Below the pieces are notes generated by a model. That model worked only from the letters and a program-made list of their open reading frames with translations. It did no database searches and was not told where the DNA came from. The position numbers were made by a program, and so were the translations under genes. DNA of 64,000 bases from Actinomadura litoris (GTDB lineage: Bacteria > Actinomycetota > Actinomycetes > Streptosporangiales > Streptosporangiaceae): the NCBI RefSeq assembly GCF_009733595.1, contig NZ_WOFH01000001.1, positions 744,001 to 808,000 on the forward strand, given 5' to 3'. Shown one piece after another: positions 1 through 9,240 of the stretch; the stretch's first letter is position 1; each line of letters starts with the position of its first letter.

Positions 1-1
1 C

Positions 2-382
2 CAGCAGGAACCAACGACCAGCGCCCCCGACTCCGCCTGGACGAGCGCGGCCGTCAACCTCCCCTCAAGCGCCGAGGAGCCGCCGGGCACCGCAGCCGGT
101 GACGTGGCCGGCTCCGCGGGCCGTCCACGGTTCTGGAGCACCCGCCCCGACGTGACCTACGACCGGGACGTGTCCGTCGACTACGACACGCCTCCACCCG
201 CGCTCGTCCAGGGCGTCCGCCTGGCACCCGGTCTCACGCTGCTGCTGGAGGTCTCCATGTTGGGCGGCGACGACCTCGCCGCGATCCAAACCGCCGCGGA
301 ACCGCTACTGGAGGAGTTGCGGCGACGCGGCCTCGTCCCCTCCCCGACCCTGCCCACCGCCCCTCCCCGGAGGTCACAGTGA
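2..382 (+). CDS. C-terminal part of a possible MerR-like regulator (partial, runs off left edge)
   Basis: The frame is open from the left edge to TGA at 380-382, so only about 126 C-terminal residues are seen. The tail holds a beta/alpha stretch ending LEELRRRGLV, like the effector-side end of some actinobacterial MerR-type regulators; no DNA-binding domain is inside the window, so the family is a guess. Its stop overlaps the GTG start of the VIT/vWA gene by four bases (GTGA), a sign of translational coupling, so the two products probably act together. Confidence 0.45.
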   Translation, partial: QQEPTTSAPDSAWTSAAVNLPSSAEEPPGTAAGDVAGSAGRPRFWSTRPDVTYDRDVSVDYDTPPPALVQGVRLAPGLTLLLEVSMLGGDDLAAIQTAAEPLLEELRRRGLVPSPTLPTAPPRRSQ

Positions 383-2781
383 CCGTGCGCATCATGCCGC
401 TACCCGAGACCGCGACACCTCCGGAACCCGACGGCGGGCTCGGGGCTCTGACCACCGACAGGGGCAACCTGCCGCTCGACTCCGTCGACGTCCACGCCTC
501 GATCACCGGCCTGTCCGCCGGGATCGAGCTCGCCCAGGGCTTCCGGAACCCGTTCGACGTTCCGCTGGAGGCGACCTACATCTTCCCGCTGCCCGACCGC
601 GCCGCCGTCACCTCGCTGCGGATGGAGGCGGACGACCGCGTCATCGAGGGGACACTGAAGGAGCGGGGGCAGGCCCGGCAGGACTACGACGCCGCCATCG
701 CCGCCGGCCGGCGGGCCACGATCGCCGAGGAGGACCGTCCGGACGTCTTCACCATGCGGGTCGGGAACATCCTGCCCGGTGAACGCGTGACGGTCCGGCT
801 CACGCTCGACCAGCCGCTGCCCTACGAGGCCGGCGACGCGGGCTCCGGCGCCACGTTCAGGTTCCCGCTGGTCGTGGCTCCCCGCTACATCCCGGGCGCA
901 CCGCTGGACGACGAACGCGCGGGCTCGGGCGTGGCGGACGACACCGACGCCGTGCCCGACGCCTCGCGGATCAGCCCGCCGGTCCTCCTGCCCGGCTTCC
1001 CCAATCCGGTACGGCTGTCGATCTCCGCCGACATCGACCCGTCCGGCCTGCCGCTCACCGGGGTCCGCTCCGCCCTGCACGTCGTGACCGAGAAGGAGGA
1101 GGCCGGGCGCACGACCCTGCGCGTCCAGCCGGGCGAGCGCCTCAACCGCGACTTCATCCTGCGCTTCGACTACGCCGCGCGAGAAGCCGCGTCCCTCACG
1201 CTGGTCCCGGACGCCTCCGGTGAGGAGGGCACGTTCACGCTGACCGTCCTCCCGTCCGGTGAGGCCCGACCGAGGCCGCGTGACGTGGTCCTCATCCTCG
1301 ACCGTTCCGGCAGCATGCAGGGCTGGAAGATGGTCTCCGCCCGCCGCGCCGCCGCCCGCATGGTGGACACGCTCCGCGCCGAGGACCGCTTCGCCGTGCT
1401 GTCGTTCGACACCGTCGTCGAGCGGCCGCGCGACCTCGACACCGGCCTCGCCGACGGCACCGACCGCAACCGGTTCCGCGCCGTCGAGCACCTGGCGGCG
1501 CTGACCGCCCGCGGCGGGACGGAGATGCTCGCCCCGCTCGACGAGGGCTGCGCCCTGCTCGCCGACTCCGCCCGAGACCGGGTCCTCGTCCTCATCACCG
1601 ACGGGCAGATCGGCAACGAAGACCAGATCCTCGCCCATCTGGAACCCCGGCTCCGGGGCGTCCACGTCCACACCGTCGGCATCGACCGGGCCGTCAACGC
1701 GGGCTTCCTGAACCGCCTCGCCGCCATCGGCCAGGGCACCTGCGAACTCGTCGAGTCCGAAGACCGCCTCGACGAGGCGATGGACCACATCCACCACCGC
1801 ATCGGCACACCACTCGCGACCGGTCTCTCGCTCCGCGCCGACGGGCTGGAGATCGTGCCCGACTCGGTCTCCCCCAGCCGCTTCAGCGCACTCTTCCCCG
1901 GCGTCCCCCTGGTGATCGCGGGCCGCTTCCGCGGAGAACCCGCTGGAGCGCTGTCCGTCCACGGCACCGGCGGCGACGGCGAGCCCTGGGAGCGGCACGC
2001 CGCCGCCACGATCACCGAGAGCACGAGCGCGTCGTCCATCTGGGCCCGCGCGCATCTACGCGACCTCGAAGACCGCTACACGATCAGCGGCTCCGACGAC
2101 CTCGAACACCGCATCGTGGCGACCTCCCTCAGATTCGGTGTCCTGTGCCGCTTCACCGCCTTCGTGGCCGTCGACAGCCGGGTCGTCGCCGAAGGCGGCA
2201 CGCCCCACCAGGCGATCCAGCCCGTCGAGGCCCCCGATGGTTGGGCGACCCCGATGGCGGCCCCGATGGTCGCCCCGGCCGCCTTCACGGCCCAGATGGA
2301 CGCGGCCGCTCCACCTTCCATGGCCTACGGCGCGCCGCCACCCGCACCGGGGGCCATGCCGCCACCTCCCGCACCGGGAGCCGTAGCCGGCCGAGGATCA
2401 GCCCGTCCACCGGAAGCCGCCTACCGGATGGCCCGTCCCCCCGCGCCCGGTCCCGCACCCGCACCCCGCAGGGCCCGCCGTCCGCTCAGCCAGGAGATCG
2501 CCACCGAACTCGAACGCCTCCGCCACGTCCCCGATGACCACGACCAGCGACTCGATCACCTGACCCGCGAGCTACCACCCATCCTCGACTCGCTCATCCG
2601 GCACATGACGTCCCACAACCTCGACACCACGTCCCTGAGGGCGCTCCGCGACGAACTCCGCCACCTGAACACGTCCTCCGCCCCAGCCCAGGTCAACGAG
2701 GTCTGGACACGCGCCCTCCAGACCTTCACCGACCTCGCCAAGGAGCCGCCCCGCCGGCCCTTCTGGAAACGCAACAACTGA
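379..2781 (+). CDS. VIT and vWA domain protein
   Basis: The 800-residue protein has a VIT (vault inter-alpha-trypsin) domain at about residues 25-150 and a von Willebrand A domain at about 300-470. The metal-dependent adhesion site DRSGSM lies at residues 308-313 and LITDGQIGNE follows in the same domain. A Pro/Ala/Met-rich low-complexity linker covers about 620-700, and a charged helical tail ends the protein. No signal peptide or membrane segment is visible, so it is probably cytosolic. VIT-vWA proteins bind partner proteins through the metal site; the partner here is unknown. The GTG start overlaps the preceding stop (GTGA), so it is probably co-translated with the regulator-like gene. The domain call is secure; the role is not. 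Confidence 0.9.
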   Translation: MTVRIMPLPETATPPEPDGGLGALTTDRGNLPLDSVDVHASITGLSAGIELAQGFRNPFDVPLEATYIFPLPDRAAVTSLRMEADDRVIEGTLKERGQARQDYDAAIAAGRRATIAEEDRPDVFTMRVGNILPGERVTVRLTLDQPLPYEAGDAGSGATFRFPLVVAPRYIPGAPLDDERAGSGVADDTDAVPDASRISPPVLLPGFPNPVRLSISADIDPSGLPLTGVRSALHVVTEKEEAGRTTLRVQPGERLNRDFILRFDYAAREAASLTLVPDASGEEGTFTLTVLPSGEARPRPRDVVLILDRSGSMQGWKMVSARRAAARMVDTLRAEDRFAVLSFDTVVERPRDLDTGLADGTDRNRFRAVEHLAALTARGGTEMLAPLDEGCALLADSARDRVLVLITDGQIGNEDQILAHLEPRLRGVHVHTVGIDRAVNAGFLNRLAAIGQGTCELVESEDRLDEAMDHIHHRIGTPLATGLSLRADGLEIVPDSVSPSRFSALFPGVPLVIAGRFRGEPAGALSVHGTGGDGEPWERHAAATITESTSASSIWARAHLRDLEDRYTISGSDDLEHRIVATSLRFGVLCRFTAFVAVDSRVVAEGGTPHQAIQPVEAPDGWATPMAAPMVAPAAFTAQMDAAAPPSMAYGAPPPAPGAMPPPPAPGAVAGRGSARPPEAAYRMARPPAPGPAPAPRRARRPLSQEIATELERLRHVPDDHDQRLDHLTRELPPILDSLIRHMTSHNLDTTSLRALRDELRHLNTSSAPAQVNEVWTRALQTFTDLAKEPPRRPFWKRNN

Positions 2782-2940
2782 CCCCAGCCCACCCCACCAC
2801 TCACGGGAGCACCCAAGGCCCGACCCCGTTACCGATCAACCCCCCTCGGCCGTCAACCACCATCCACGACAAGCACACCCACTCGGCGAGGGGCCGCAGG
2901 CGGGCACACCAGACGCGCGAACCCCCACCATCACCGCACC

Positions 2941-3480
2941 GGCGCGGAGGGTCGTGAGGTGCGGACACAGCGCCTACGCAAAGCCTCGCCCTCACCCCAG
3001 CCCCACAGCGAGGTGGGGACGGGCCTAGCTAACCCACAAGGTCTAGACCTCACCCGAGCCGCGCGGCGAGGCCGTGGAGAGCGGATTCAGCAATTGGGCC
3101 ACGTTCGCTCGCCTCCCATCCACACGGCGAGCGTCGAGCGTCGAGCACTGCGGATGCGTAAGGTCTCGCCCTCACTCCAGCCCGCGCGGTGAGAGGTGGA
3201 GAGCAGGCACAGCAGATAGGCCGGGCCGCGCGGTGAGGTGCGGAGAGCGGGCTCAGCGGTTGGCCAGGCCTCGCTCGCCACCTACCCGCACGGCGAGCGT
3301 CGGGCGTCGGGCACTGCGGATGCGCAGGGCGAGACCCTGGTCTCGCCCTCACTCCAGCCGCGCAGGGGCGTGTGGAAAGCAGGCACAGCAGATAGGCCAA
3401 GGCTCGCCCACCCCCCGCCCGGCGGGGTGTTGGGGGCGGAGCACAGCAGATGGGCAAGATCTCGTCTGGGCGGGATCCGC
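2941..3480. repeat. degenerate ~100-200 bp repeats in a gene-free stretch
   Basis: Between 2782 and 3824 no convincing gene is seen. From 2941 to 3480 similar blocks recur, such as GGTGCGGA, ACAGCAGATAGGCC, CACGGCGAGCGTCG, ACTGCGGATGCG and TCGCCCTCACTCCAGCC, in the same order and orientation at least three times with drift. This is direct sequence observation; function is unknown. Confidence 0.6.
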
Positions 3481-3533
3481 GCTAAATCGAGGCTGCGGTG
3501 AAGGGACGAGGGGCGCAGCGCGAAGACACCCGC

Positions 3534-3701
3534 AGAGGGCAGCGCGAAGGCACTCGCAGGGGGCAGGGGGAAGGCACCCGCAGAGGGCAGCGCGAAGGCA
3601 CCCGCAGGAGGCAGGGGGAAGGCACCCGCAGAGGGCAGGGGGAAGGCACCCGCAGAGGGCAGCGCGAAGGCACTCGCAGGGGGCAGGGGGAAGGCACCCG
3701 C
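3534..3701. repeat. seven 24-bp tandem repeats
   Basis: Seven consecutive 24-bp units start at 3534, 3558, 3582, 3606, 3630, 3654 and 3678. Two core variants alternate, GGGCAGCGCGAAGGCAC and GGGCAGGGGGAAGGCAC, each followed by CCGC or TCGC. Partial units flank both ends. The period is a multiple of three, but the reading frame through it runs on antisense to the MFS gene, so translation is doubtful. Confidence 0.85.
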
Positions 3702-3720
3702 AGGGGGGTGCAGCGCGAAG

Positions 3721-3747
3721 GGGCGCCCTCCTGGATGGAGGGCGCCC
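3721..3747. terminator. perfect 11-bp hairpin
   Basis: GGGCGCCCTCC and GGAGGGCGCCC are perfect inverted arms around a 5-nt loop TGGAT. It sits between the tandem repeats and the 3' end of the minus-strand MFS gene and could end transcription from that side. There is no U-tract, so the call rests on the stem alone. Confidence 0.5.
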
Positions 3748-3796
3748 CCGCGATCACCCGGTCCCCAGGGGCGGAGGGCGCCCCCGCGGGTGCCTT

Positions 3797-3816
3797 CCGA
3801 AGCCAAGGGCCTTCGG
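3797..3816 (-). terminator. hairpin after the MFS gene
   Basis: Arms CCGAAG and CTTCGG, extended by CC/GG with a one-base bulge, begin nine bases beyond the MFS stop codon on the minus strand. Its position fits a transcription terminator for that gene. Confidence 0.45.
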
Positions 3817-3824
3817 CTGATCGA

Positions 3825-5276
3825 TCAGACGTGCTTGGGGCTGTGACGACGACGGAGAAGGGGGATCAGGTTGAGGACCAGACCCACGACCGCGACGCCG
3901 CTGACGAGGTTGACCCCGGGGTGGAACTCGCCGAAGTCCCCGCCGCCACCCTGCGCGCCACCGGCGACCAGGGCGGTGACGACGGCGAGCACCAGGGCCG
4001 CGCCGACCTGGCCGGAGGTCTGCACCAGGCCGGAGGCGAGTCCCTGCTCGGAGTCGTCGATGCCATCGGTGGCCTGCGCCATGATCGAGCTGAACCCGAA
4101 CGCGAAGCCGCCGCCCAGCAGCAGCATCGTCGGCAGGACGGTGAACGCGTAGTGCGGCGTGTCACCGGCGGTCGCCAGGAACCACACGTAGCCGAGGCTC
4201 ATCGACAGCATCGAGGCGAAGATCAGCGGCGGCGTCCCGTAGCGGTCGATGAGGCGGCCGACGAACGGGGAGCCGAAGGCCACCAGGAGTCCGGCGGGCA
4301 GCAGCGCCATCGCCATCTTCAGCGGCGACCAGTGCAGCACGTCCTGCAGGTACAGGGTCATCATGAACTGGAAGCTCAGGTACGACCCGAAGAGCGCGAC
4401 GATGCTCAGGTTGGCGCGGACGATCGAGCCGATCCGCAGGATGCCGAGGCGGATCAGGGGGTGCTTCACCTTGTTCTCGGTGATGACGAACCCGGCCAGC
4501 AGGATCGCCGCGACCGCGACCGAGCCGAGGGTCACCGGGTCGAGCCAGCCCCGGTCCGGTGCCGACACGACGGTGTAGACGGCCAGCAGCATGCCGCCGG
4601 TCAACGTGACGGCGCCGACGAGATCGTGCCCGCCGTCGGCGGACGGCTTGTCCCGCGGGATCAGGGCGATGCCCGCGACCAGCGCGATCACAGCGAGCGG
4701 AACGGGGGTCAAGAACGTCCAGCGCCAGCCGAAGCTGGTGAGCAAGCCGCCCAGGATCAGCCCGGACGAGTAACCGCTGGCGCCGAAGACCGAGAAGACC
4801 GACAACGCCCTGTTGCGCGCGGGCCCCTCATGGAAAGTGGTGGTCAGGATGGACAGGGCGGTCGGCGCGGTGAACGCGGCGGCCAGGCCCTTCACGAAAC
4901 GGGTGACGATGAGCAGCGTGCCGTCGTTCACCAGCCCGCCGACCAGGGACGCGACGGCGAACACCGCCAGTGCGGCCAGGAAGACCTGGCGACGTCCCAG
5001 CAGGTCGGCGGTCCGTCCGCCCAGCAGCAGGAGGCCGCCGTAGCCGAGGACATAGCCGTTCACGATCCACTGCAGCGAGGTGGTCGACAGGCCGAGTTCG
5101 GACCCGATCGACGGCAGCGCGACGCCCACCATGGAGACGTCGAGTCCGTCGAGGAAGAGCACAGCGCAGAGGACGGCGAGGACTCCCCACAGCCGGGGGG
5201 TCCAGGTCTGTTCGGCCGGGGCGCCGGTCGCCGGCCCATGGACGGCGGAGGCAGGTGAGGTGTCGGTGATAGTCAC
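3825..5276 (-). CDS. MFS transporter, DHA2 (EmrB/QacA-like) family
   Basis: From the chosen GTG at 5276 the protein has 483 residues with about 14 hydrophobic segments, the usual DHA2 count. The TM1 motif LDGLDVSMVGVALP and the loop 2-3 motif GGRTADLLGRRQVF are typical of proton-driven drug exporters; the substrate cannot be read from sequence. In-frame starts also exist at 5303 (ATG) and 5318 (GTG). 5276 is preferred because the residues before it are atypical and it leaves the operator palindrome upstream, though no clear ribosome site supports any of the three. The gene is divergent from a MarR regulator across about 100 bp with a palindrome, so drug-responsive repression is likely. Confidence 0.88.
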   Translation of the reverse strand: MTITDTSPASAVHGPATGAPAEQTWTPRLWGVLAVLCAVLFLDGLDVSMVGVALPSIGSELGLSTTSLQWIVNGYVLGYGGLLLLGGRTADLLGRRQVFLAALAVFAVASLVGGLVNDGTLLIVTRFVKGLAAAFTAPTALSILTTTFHEGPARNRALSVFSVFGASGYSSGLILGGLLTSFGWRWTFLTPVPLAVIALVAGIALIPRDKPSADGGHDLVGAVTLTGGMLLAVYTVVSAPDRGWLDPVTLGSVAVAAILLAGFVITENKVKHPLIRLGILRIGSIVRANLSIVALFGSYLSFQFMMTLYLQDVLHWSPLKMAMALLPAGLLVAFGSPFVGRLIDRYGTPPLIFASMLSMSLGYVWFLATAGDTPHYAFTVLPTMLLLGGGFAFGFSSIMAQATDGIDDSEQGLASGLVQTSGQVGAALVLAVVTALVAGGAQGGGGDFGEFHPGVNLVSGVAVVGLVLNLIPLLRRRHSPKHV

Positions 5277-5318
5277 GTCGAAGGACAGTACATGCACATG
5301 CATCAAATGTCCACGCAC

Positions 5319-5336
5319 TAAATTCTGCGGAATTTA
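5319..5336. promoter_or_regulatory. 18-bp palindromic operator between MFS and marR
   Basis: TAAATTC TGCG GAATTTA is a perfect 7-bp inverted repeat in the divergent intergenic region. Next to it are GATGCATC and GCATCTGATGC, also palindromic. AT-rich palindromes of this size are typical MarR sites, so this probably controls both genes (inference). Confidence 0.6.
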
Positions 5337-5378
5337 ATGCCGATGCATCTGATGCGTGCGCATGCTAGGATGCGCGGC

Positions 5379-5771
5379 ATGGAGTCGAACGCTGCTCTGG
5401 TCGGGCGGTGGCGATCGCTGTCGACCTGCTACAACACCGTCGCGTGTGACCTCGATCGCACGTTGCACGAGGCCCATGGCCTGACCATGAGCGAGTTCGA
5501 GACACTCGACCGGCTCGTCGAGTCCGACTGTGAGAAGCACCGCATGCAGGAGATCGCGGCCGAGATGTACCTCAGCCAGAGCGCGCTCTCCCGGACGGTC
5601 GCCCGCCTGGAGAAGCAGGGTCTCGTCCAGCGCGGCCTCTGCGAATCGGACCGGCGCGGCGTCTTCGTCGTGGTCACCGAGGCAGGCCGGCAGTGCCATG
5701 CCAAGGCGAGGAAGACCCACCTGGAGGTCCTCGCCAAGCACTTGGCCGCCGTCCCAGAACTGGTCGGCTGA
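5379..5771 (+). CDS. MarR family transcriptional regulator
   Basis: The protein has 130 residues from ATG 5379, the usual MarR size. A winged helix-turn-helix is visible at about residues 45-105: MQEIAAEMYLSQSALSRTVA is the recognition region and KQGLVQRGLCESDRRGVFVV the wing. An in-frame start at 5337 would add 14 residues encoded within the operator zone and is unlikely. It is divergent from the MFS exporter and most likely represses it until a ligand binds; the ligand is unknown. Confidence 0.88.
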   Translation: MESNAALVGRWRSLSTCYNTVACDLDRTLHEAHGLTMSEFETLDRLVESDCEKHRMQEIAAEMYLSQSALSRTVARLEKQGLVQRGLCESDRRGVFVVVTEAGRQCHAKARKTHLEVLAKHLAAVPELVG

Positions 5772-5925
5772 CCCCTCTACCTCAACGCGGCCCCACGCCG
5801 GAGCCACGTCCGGGCTCACACGCCCGGTCGCGGCAACGCCCGCGACACTCGCGCGACCTCCGGAACACGCGTCCCGGCACTGGCCGACAACGTCGGCACC
5901 CCACCGCCCAGGGCATCGTCACCGC

Positions 5926-7101
5926 TTACCGCCCTGGACCGCCGATGACGGGGCCGTCGGGCCAGAGGGAGACCAGGTCGGCGGGGGTCAGGGGCGTCGA
6001 GTAGGCCGCGCGGAGTACCTCGCTCTGGGTGGCGGTGTCCGCGTCCGCGAGGTGGACGAACCAGTCGATTCCGGCCGGATAAGACCACAGGTAGGTGCGC
6101 AGCTGGGGGTCGCGGCGGTCCGTCAACGCGTCGGCGATCACCGCGTCCCTCCACCACGGGACGCGGCGCCGGGCATGATCGGCGAGATCCCTGATCGGTA
6201 CACCGTCGTCCAGGCCGAGGTGCAGTTCGGCCCGGACGAGCTGGATGTAGTGATCGAGCCGGATCCGGGCGATGAGAGCCTGGTCGTCCGGGGAGATGAA
6301 GAGCGGCAGCGTTTGGGCCAGCCCTTCGAGGAGCACCTGCTGCAAGGCGTGGACGGACATCAGCGGCACCCACGGCACCGAGCCCTTCACCGTCTCGGTC
6401 CAGCTGGAACTCTGCAGGCCGTGCCCGAGGACTTCGTGGAAGGCGAACCGCCGCGCGCCGACCTCGGTGAAGACCGCGTTCCGCAGGTTCAGCCGTAGCC
6501 GAACGCTGTTTCCCGCGCCATCGAGCCAGTACGCCCAGTACGCGTCCACGTCGGCGGTCTCGATGTGAAGCTCGAACGGCGCGGTGCTGCCGGTCGCCTT
6601 CCGGACGGCCGGCTCGAACCGGTCGCTGGCCTGCCGGATCTCCTCGGGCGCCGCGTCGAGGTCGAGCGGCCCCTCCGCCTCGTTCAACTCGGTGTCGGTC
6701 ACCGCGCCCCAGCCGACGCCAAGGCCCGCCAAGGCCGTGCGCGCCCGCTCACCTATCGCGGTGACGTACTCCGCCGACCAACCCGCGGCCCCACACCCCT
6801 GCGTGACCTGCACGTACTCGGCAAGCGGCCGGTGCTCGCCGAGCAGGGCACCGAGATAGGCGATGTCCGCGTCGAGACGTCCGGCCAGGCAATCGACGCC
6901 CTCGGCGCGCTCCCGCAGCTCGATCAACCGCCGGTAGACGTCGAGTCGGCTGCGCGCGGGCTCGATCTCCTCCTCCATGGGACGGCAGTCAAAGTCGATC
7001 ACCGGCGCGCATCCGCGGCCCACCTCGTATGCGTGCCAGGCCCGCAGGGCGGACTCCGCCTCGTCCCGCACCGTCTCCACGTCCAGAAGTTCCACGACCA
7101 C
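5926..7101 (-). CDS. metallopeptidase-like protein with an HExxxH motif
   Basis: The protein has 391 residues and is mostly helical, with no signal peptide. FHEVLGHGLQ places H222-E223 and H227, and EGLAQ supplies E259 about 32 residues on, the arrangement of DUF885-like gluzincin peptidases (which carry HExxPGHH then EGWA). The spacing is one residue shorter than that family and one longer than classic HExxH. A zinc hydrolase is the best reading; catalytic activity is unproven. It stands alone on the minus strand, about 155 bp beyond the marR stop in a convergent arrangement. Confidence 0.65.
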   Translation of the reverse strand: MVVELLDVETVRDEAESALRAWHAYEVGRGCAPVIDFDCRPMEEEIEPARSRLDVYRRLIELRERAEGVDCLAGRLDADIAYLGALLGEHRPLAEYVQVTQGCGAAGWSAEYVTAIGERARTALAGLGVGWGAVTDTELNEAEGPLDLDAAPEEIRQASDRFEPAVRKATGSTAPFELHIETADVDAYWAYWLDGAGNSVRLRLNLRNAVFTEVGARRFAFHEVLGHGLQSSSWTETVKGSVPWVPLMSVHALQQVLLEGLAQTLPLFISPDDQALIARIRLDHYIQLVRAELHLGLDDGVPIRDLADHARRRVPWWRDAVIADALTDRRDPQLRTYLWSYPAGIDWFVHLADADTATQSEVLRAAYSTPLTPADLVSLWPDGPVIGGPGR

Positions 7102-7605
7102 CCCAAGATCAGCTTTGCCCCGACCCTAACTCCCTACATGACCTTCGTCACATGGCTACTTCAGCCAAAGTCCGGGCTCCTTCCGCACGGTTGTCACCCG
7201 GCCATGACCTGGCCGCATAGCCCCAGTCCTATGGAGTCCGCAGGGTCCTGCGATAACCGGATGCGAGGACGGGACTCCCGGCGTGCGGCACGTCGACCCG
7301 TTGCCCAGGTTCCCTCTGACGGACCCGCCGGAACGGAGCCGTTCACCTCAGGGCTCATTCCATCCACGCGACGGGCGCCGCAGTTGCGCCGCCTCGGGAC
7401 AGACCACGGAAGCGGTCCCTCAGCCCGCCGAAAGGCCGCGATTCCGTTTGTCAGAGGGCACCGATAGCGTCCCAGGTGACGCCACGCCGCGAGCGGGCAA
7501 CACAGCTGAGGCGAGTCGGACCGTTCTCCGGTTCACCGATGAGTTCGGGCGGCCCGGAAGGTCCATCAGGGATAGAGCACATCGACGACTCGCAGGGAGA
7601 CCACC

Positions 7606-8220
7606 ATGAAGAAGATCATCGCGGGCCTGTTCATCTCACTCGACGGCGTCGTGGAGGCGCCCGACAAGTGGCACTTCCCTTACTTCAACGATCAGATGGG
7701 TGTGGCGGTCACCAACAGCATGGTCGGGGCGGACACCATGCTGATCGGACGCAAGACCTACGACAGCTTCGCGGGCGCCTGGCCCGGCCGTGAGGCTGCG
7801 GGCGGAGAGGACGCCGAGTTCGCCAAGACGCTCGGCGACGTCCGGAAGATCGTGGTGTCCAACCAGCAGCTGGAGTTCACCTGGCGCAACTCCGAGCAGC
7901 TCAAGGGCGACCTCGTCCAGGCGGTCACCGCTCTGAAGAACGAGCCCGGGGACGGCTTCATCTCCATCCCCGGCTCGATCTCGATCATCCGCCGCCTGCT
8001 GGACGCCCAGCTGATCGACGAGCTGCGCCTGCTGGTGCACCCGATCGCCATCCGCAAGGGCATGCGGTTGTTCGACGAGGGCGACACCTCGATCCCGTTG
8101 AAGCTGATCTCCTCGGAAGCCTTCGACACGGGCGTGCTCAACCTCATCTACGCCCCCGCCGAACCTGCCAAGCAGGCCACCTACGACGACGCCAAGTCGC
8201 ACCTGCCCAACGCCGAATAG
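7606..8220 (+). CDS. dihydrofolate reductase family protein (RibD C-terminal-like)
   Basis: The protein has 204 residues and begins MKKIIAGLFISLDGVVE, the signature opening of RibD-C/DHFR-like actinobacterial proteins. VGADTMLIGRKTYDSFAGAW is the NADPH-binding region and GSISIIRRLLDAQLIDELRL the typical late motif. GGGAGACCACC just before ATG 7606 is a good ribosome site. These proteins are probably NADPH-dependent reductases of unknown substrate, not true folate enzymes. The gene stands alone; the 500 bp before it holds no supportable gene. Confidence 0.9.
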   Translation: MKKIIAGLFISLDGVVEAPDKWHFPYFNDQMGVAVTNSMVGADTMLIGRKTYDSFAGAWPGREAAGGEDAEFAKTLGDVRKIVVSNQQLEFTWRNSEQLKGDLVQAVTALKNEPGDGFISIPGSISIIRRLLDAQLIDELRLLVHPIAIRKGMRLFDEGDTSIPLKLISSEAFDTGVLNLIYAPAEPAKQATYDDAKSHLPNAE

Positions 8221-9240
8221 CCATCGCGAGAAGCCGCAGCGCTTGTACCTCCACAGGACGCGTGCAACGCGCTGCGCTCCCGCGCACTCATCAGCCCGCC
8301 CCCTCCAGAACGAGGCGGACGTGCGCCCCAGCGCCCAACAGCCAAGGCACAATCGTTTGTCGGCCCGGTTCATGGACGTCGGAGCAACGCACTCCATGAA
8401 CGCGAGGAGCGACGCCCGTCCGGCCGCAAACCACGGGACCGTTGGCGCAGGGCACCGTGACACCCCGGTGCGGCCCGCCCAGCGCGACGGGTGCTCGATA
8501 CGGGCGAACGGCTGGTCGGCAACGAATCCGGTGAAAGGCTAGTAGGCGAGACCCACCGGTGATTCGCGCCGCTCGCCGTCCCGCCAGCCATTCCGACAGC
8601 CCGCCGGGCGGCGCGTCGGCGGGATCGAACTGCAGGAAGTCCGTGCCCCGCGCCCCGCCCGCGCTCCGCCCGCGCCGCGTTCGGCGCCGCCACGCCGCCC
8701 GGGCCAGGCCCCGGCATCACCTGTTCGGCAGCATGGCCAGAAACTTCAGCTCCGCCGCACCTCCGGAGATCAGATCCAGGCATTCACCTGGGCCTCCTTG
8801 ACCGGTACGAGGACGCGCCGTCCGCCCGGTCATGCCGGATGACTTCCGTACAGAACCATCCGGAGACGATCAAGACGAACGCCCCCGGACCCCCGCAAGG
8901 GCGTCCGGCAGGCAAAAAGCTGAGGCCGCGCCGCACACCTGCATACGGACCTGCGGCGTCGCGGCCCGCCGCACTCGGCCAGCTCGTCCGTAGGTGCCCT
9001 ACAGGACCACCATCCCCAGCAGAAGTGCGCCATCATGCCGGCCGGTGCCCAGGACACCATGATCCCAATGACGGAGAGTAGTGAGCAAGGCATGGATGGT
9101 GACTCATGCCTTACTGCACGCCCGATTCTGGATAGTTTTGACCATAATCCAGCGGTTCATCCATTCTTGGCCAGAATCGATCGATGGTGGCTCCCGGGTC
9201 GGCCCACGGCCGGTCCCCACCACAGATCATGGAGGCGAGA
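8221..9240. other. gene-free stretch of about 1 kb
   Basis: Open frames here lack family resemblance, ribosome sites and consistent codon bias. From about 9090 to 9180 the sequence is AT-richer than its surroundings, with an 8-bp inverted repeat GATTCTGG/CCAGAATC (9124-9131 and 9171-9178); this may belong to the promoter region of the protease gene that follows. Confidence 0.5.

Noticed and set aside
3534..3701. CRISPR array
   Set aside because: The units are contiguous with no spacers and no cas genes are present.
3498..5258. Long plus-strand frame (586 codons) covering the 24-bp repeats and the antisense of the MFS gene
   Set aside because: Its product is low-complexity Arg/Gln/Asp-rich, it is exactly opposite a clear transporter, and such antisense frames are common in high-GC DNA.
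8830..9093. Minus-strand frame of 87 codons in the gap before the S8 protease
   Set aside because: No ribosome site, no recognisable motif and Cys/Arg-rich composition typical of a chance frame.
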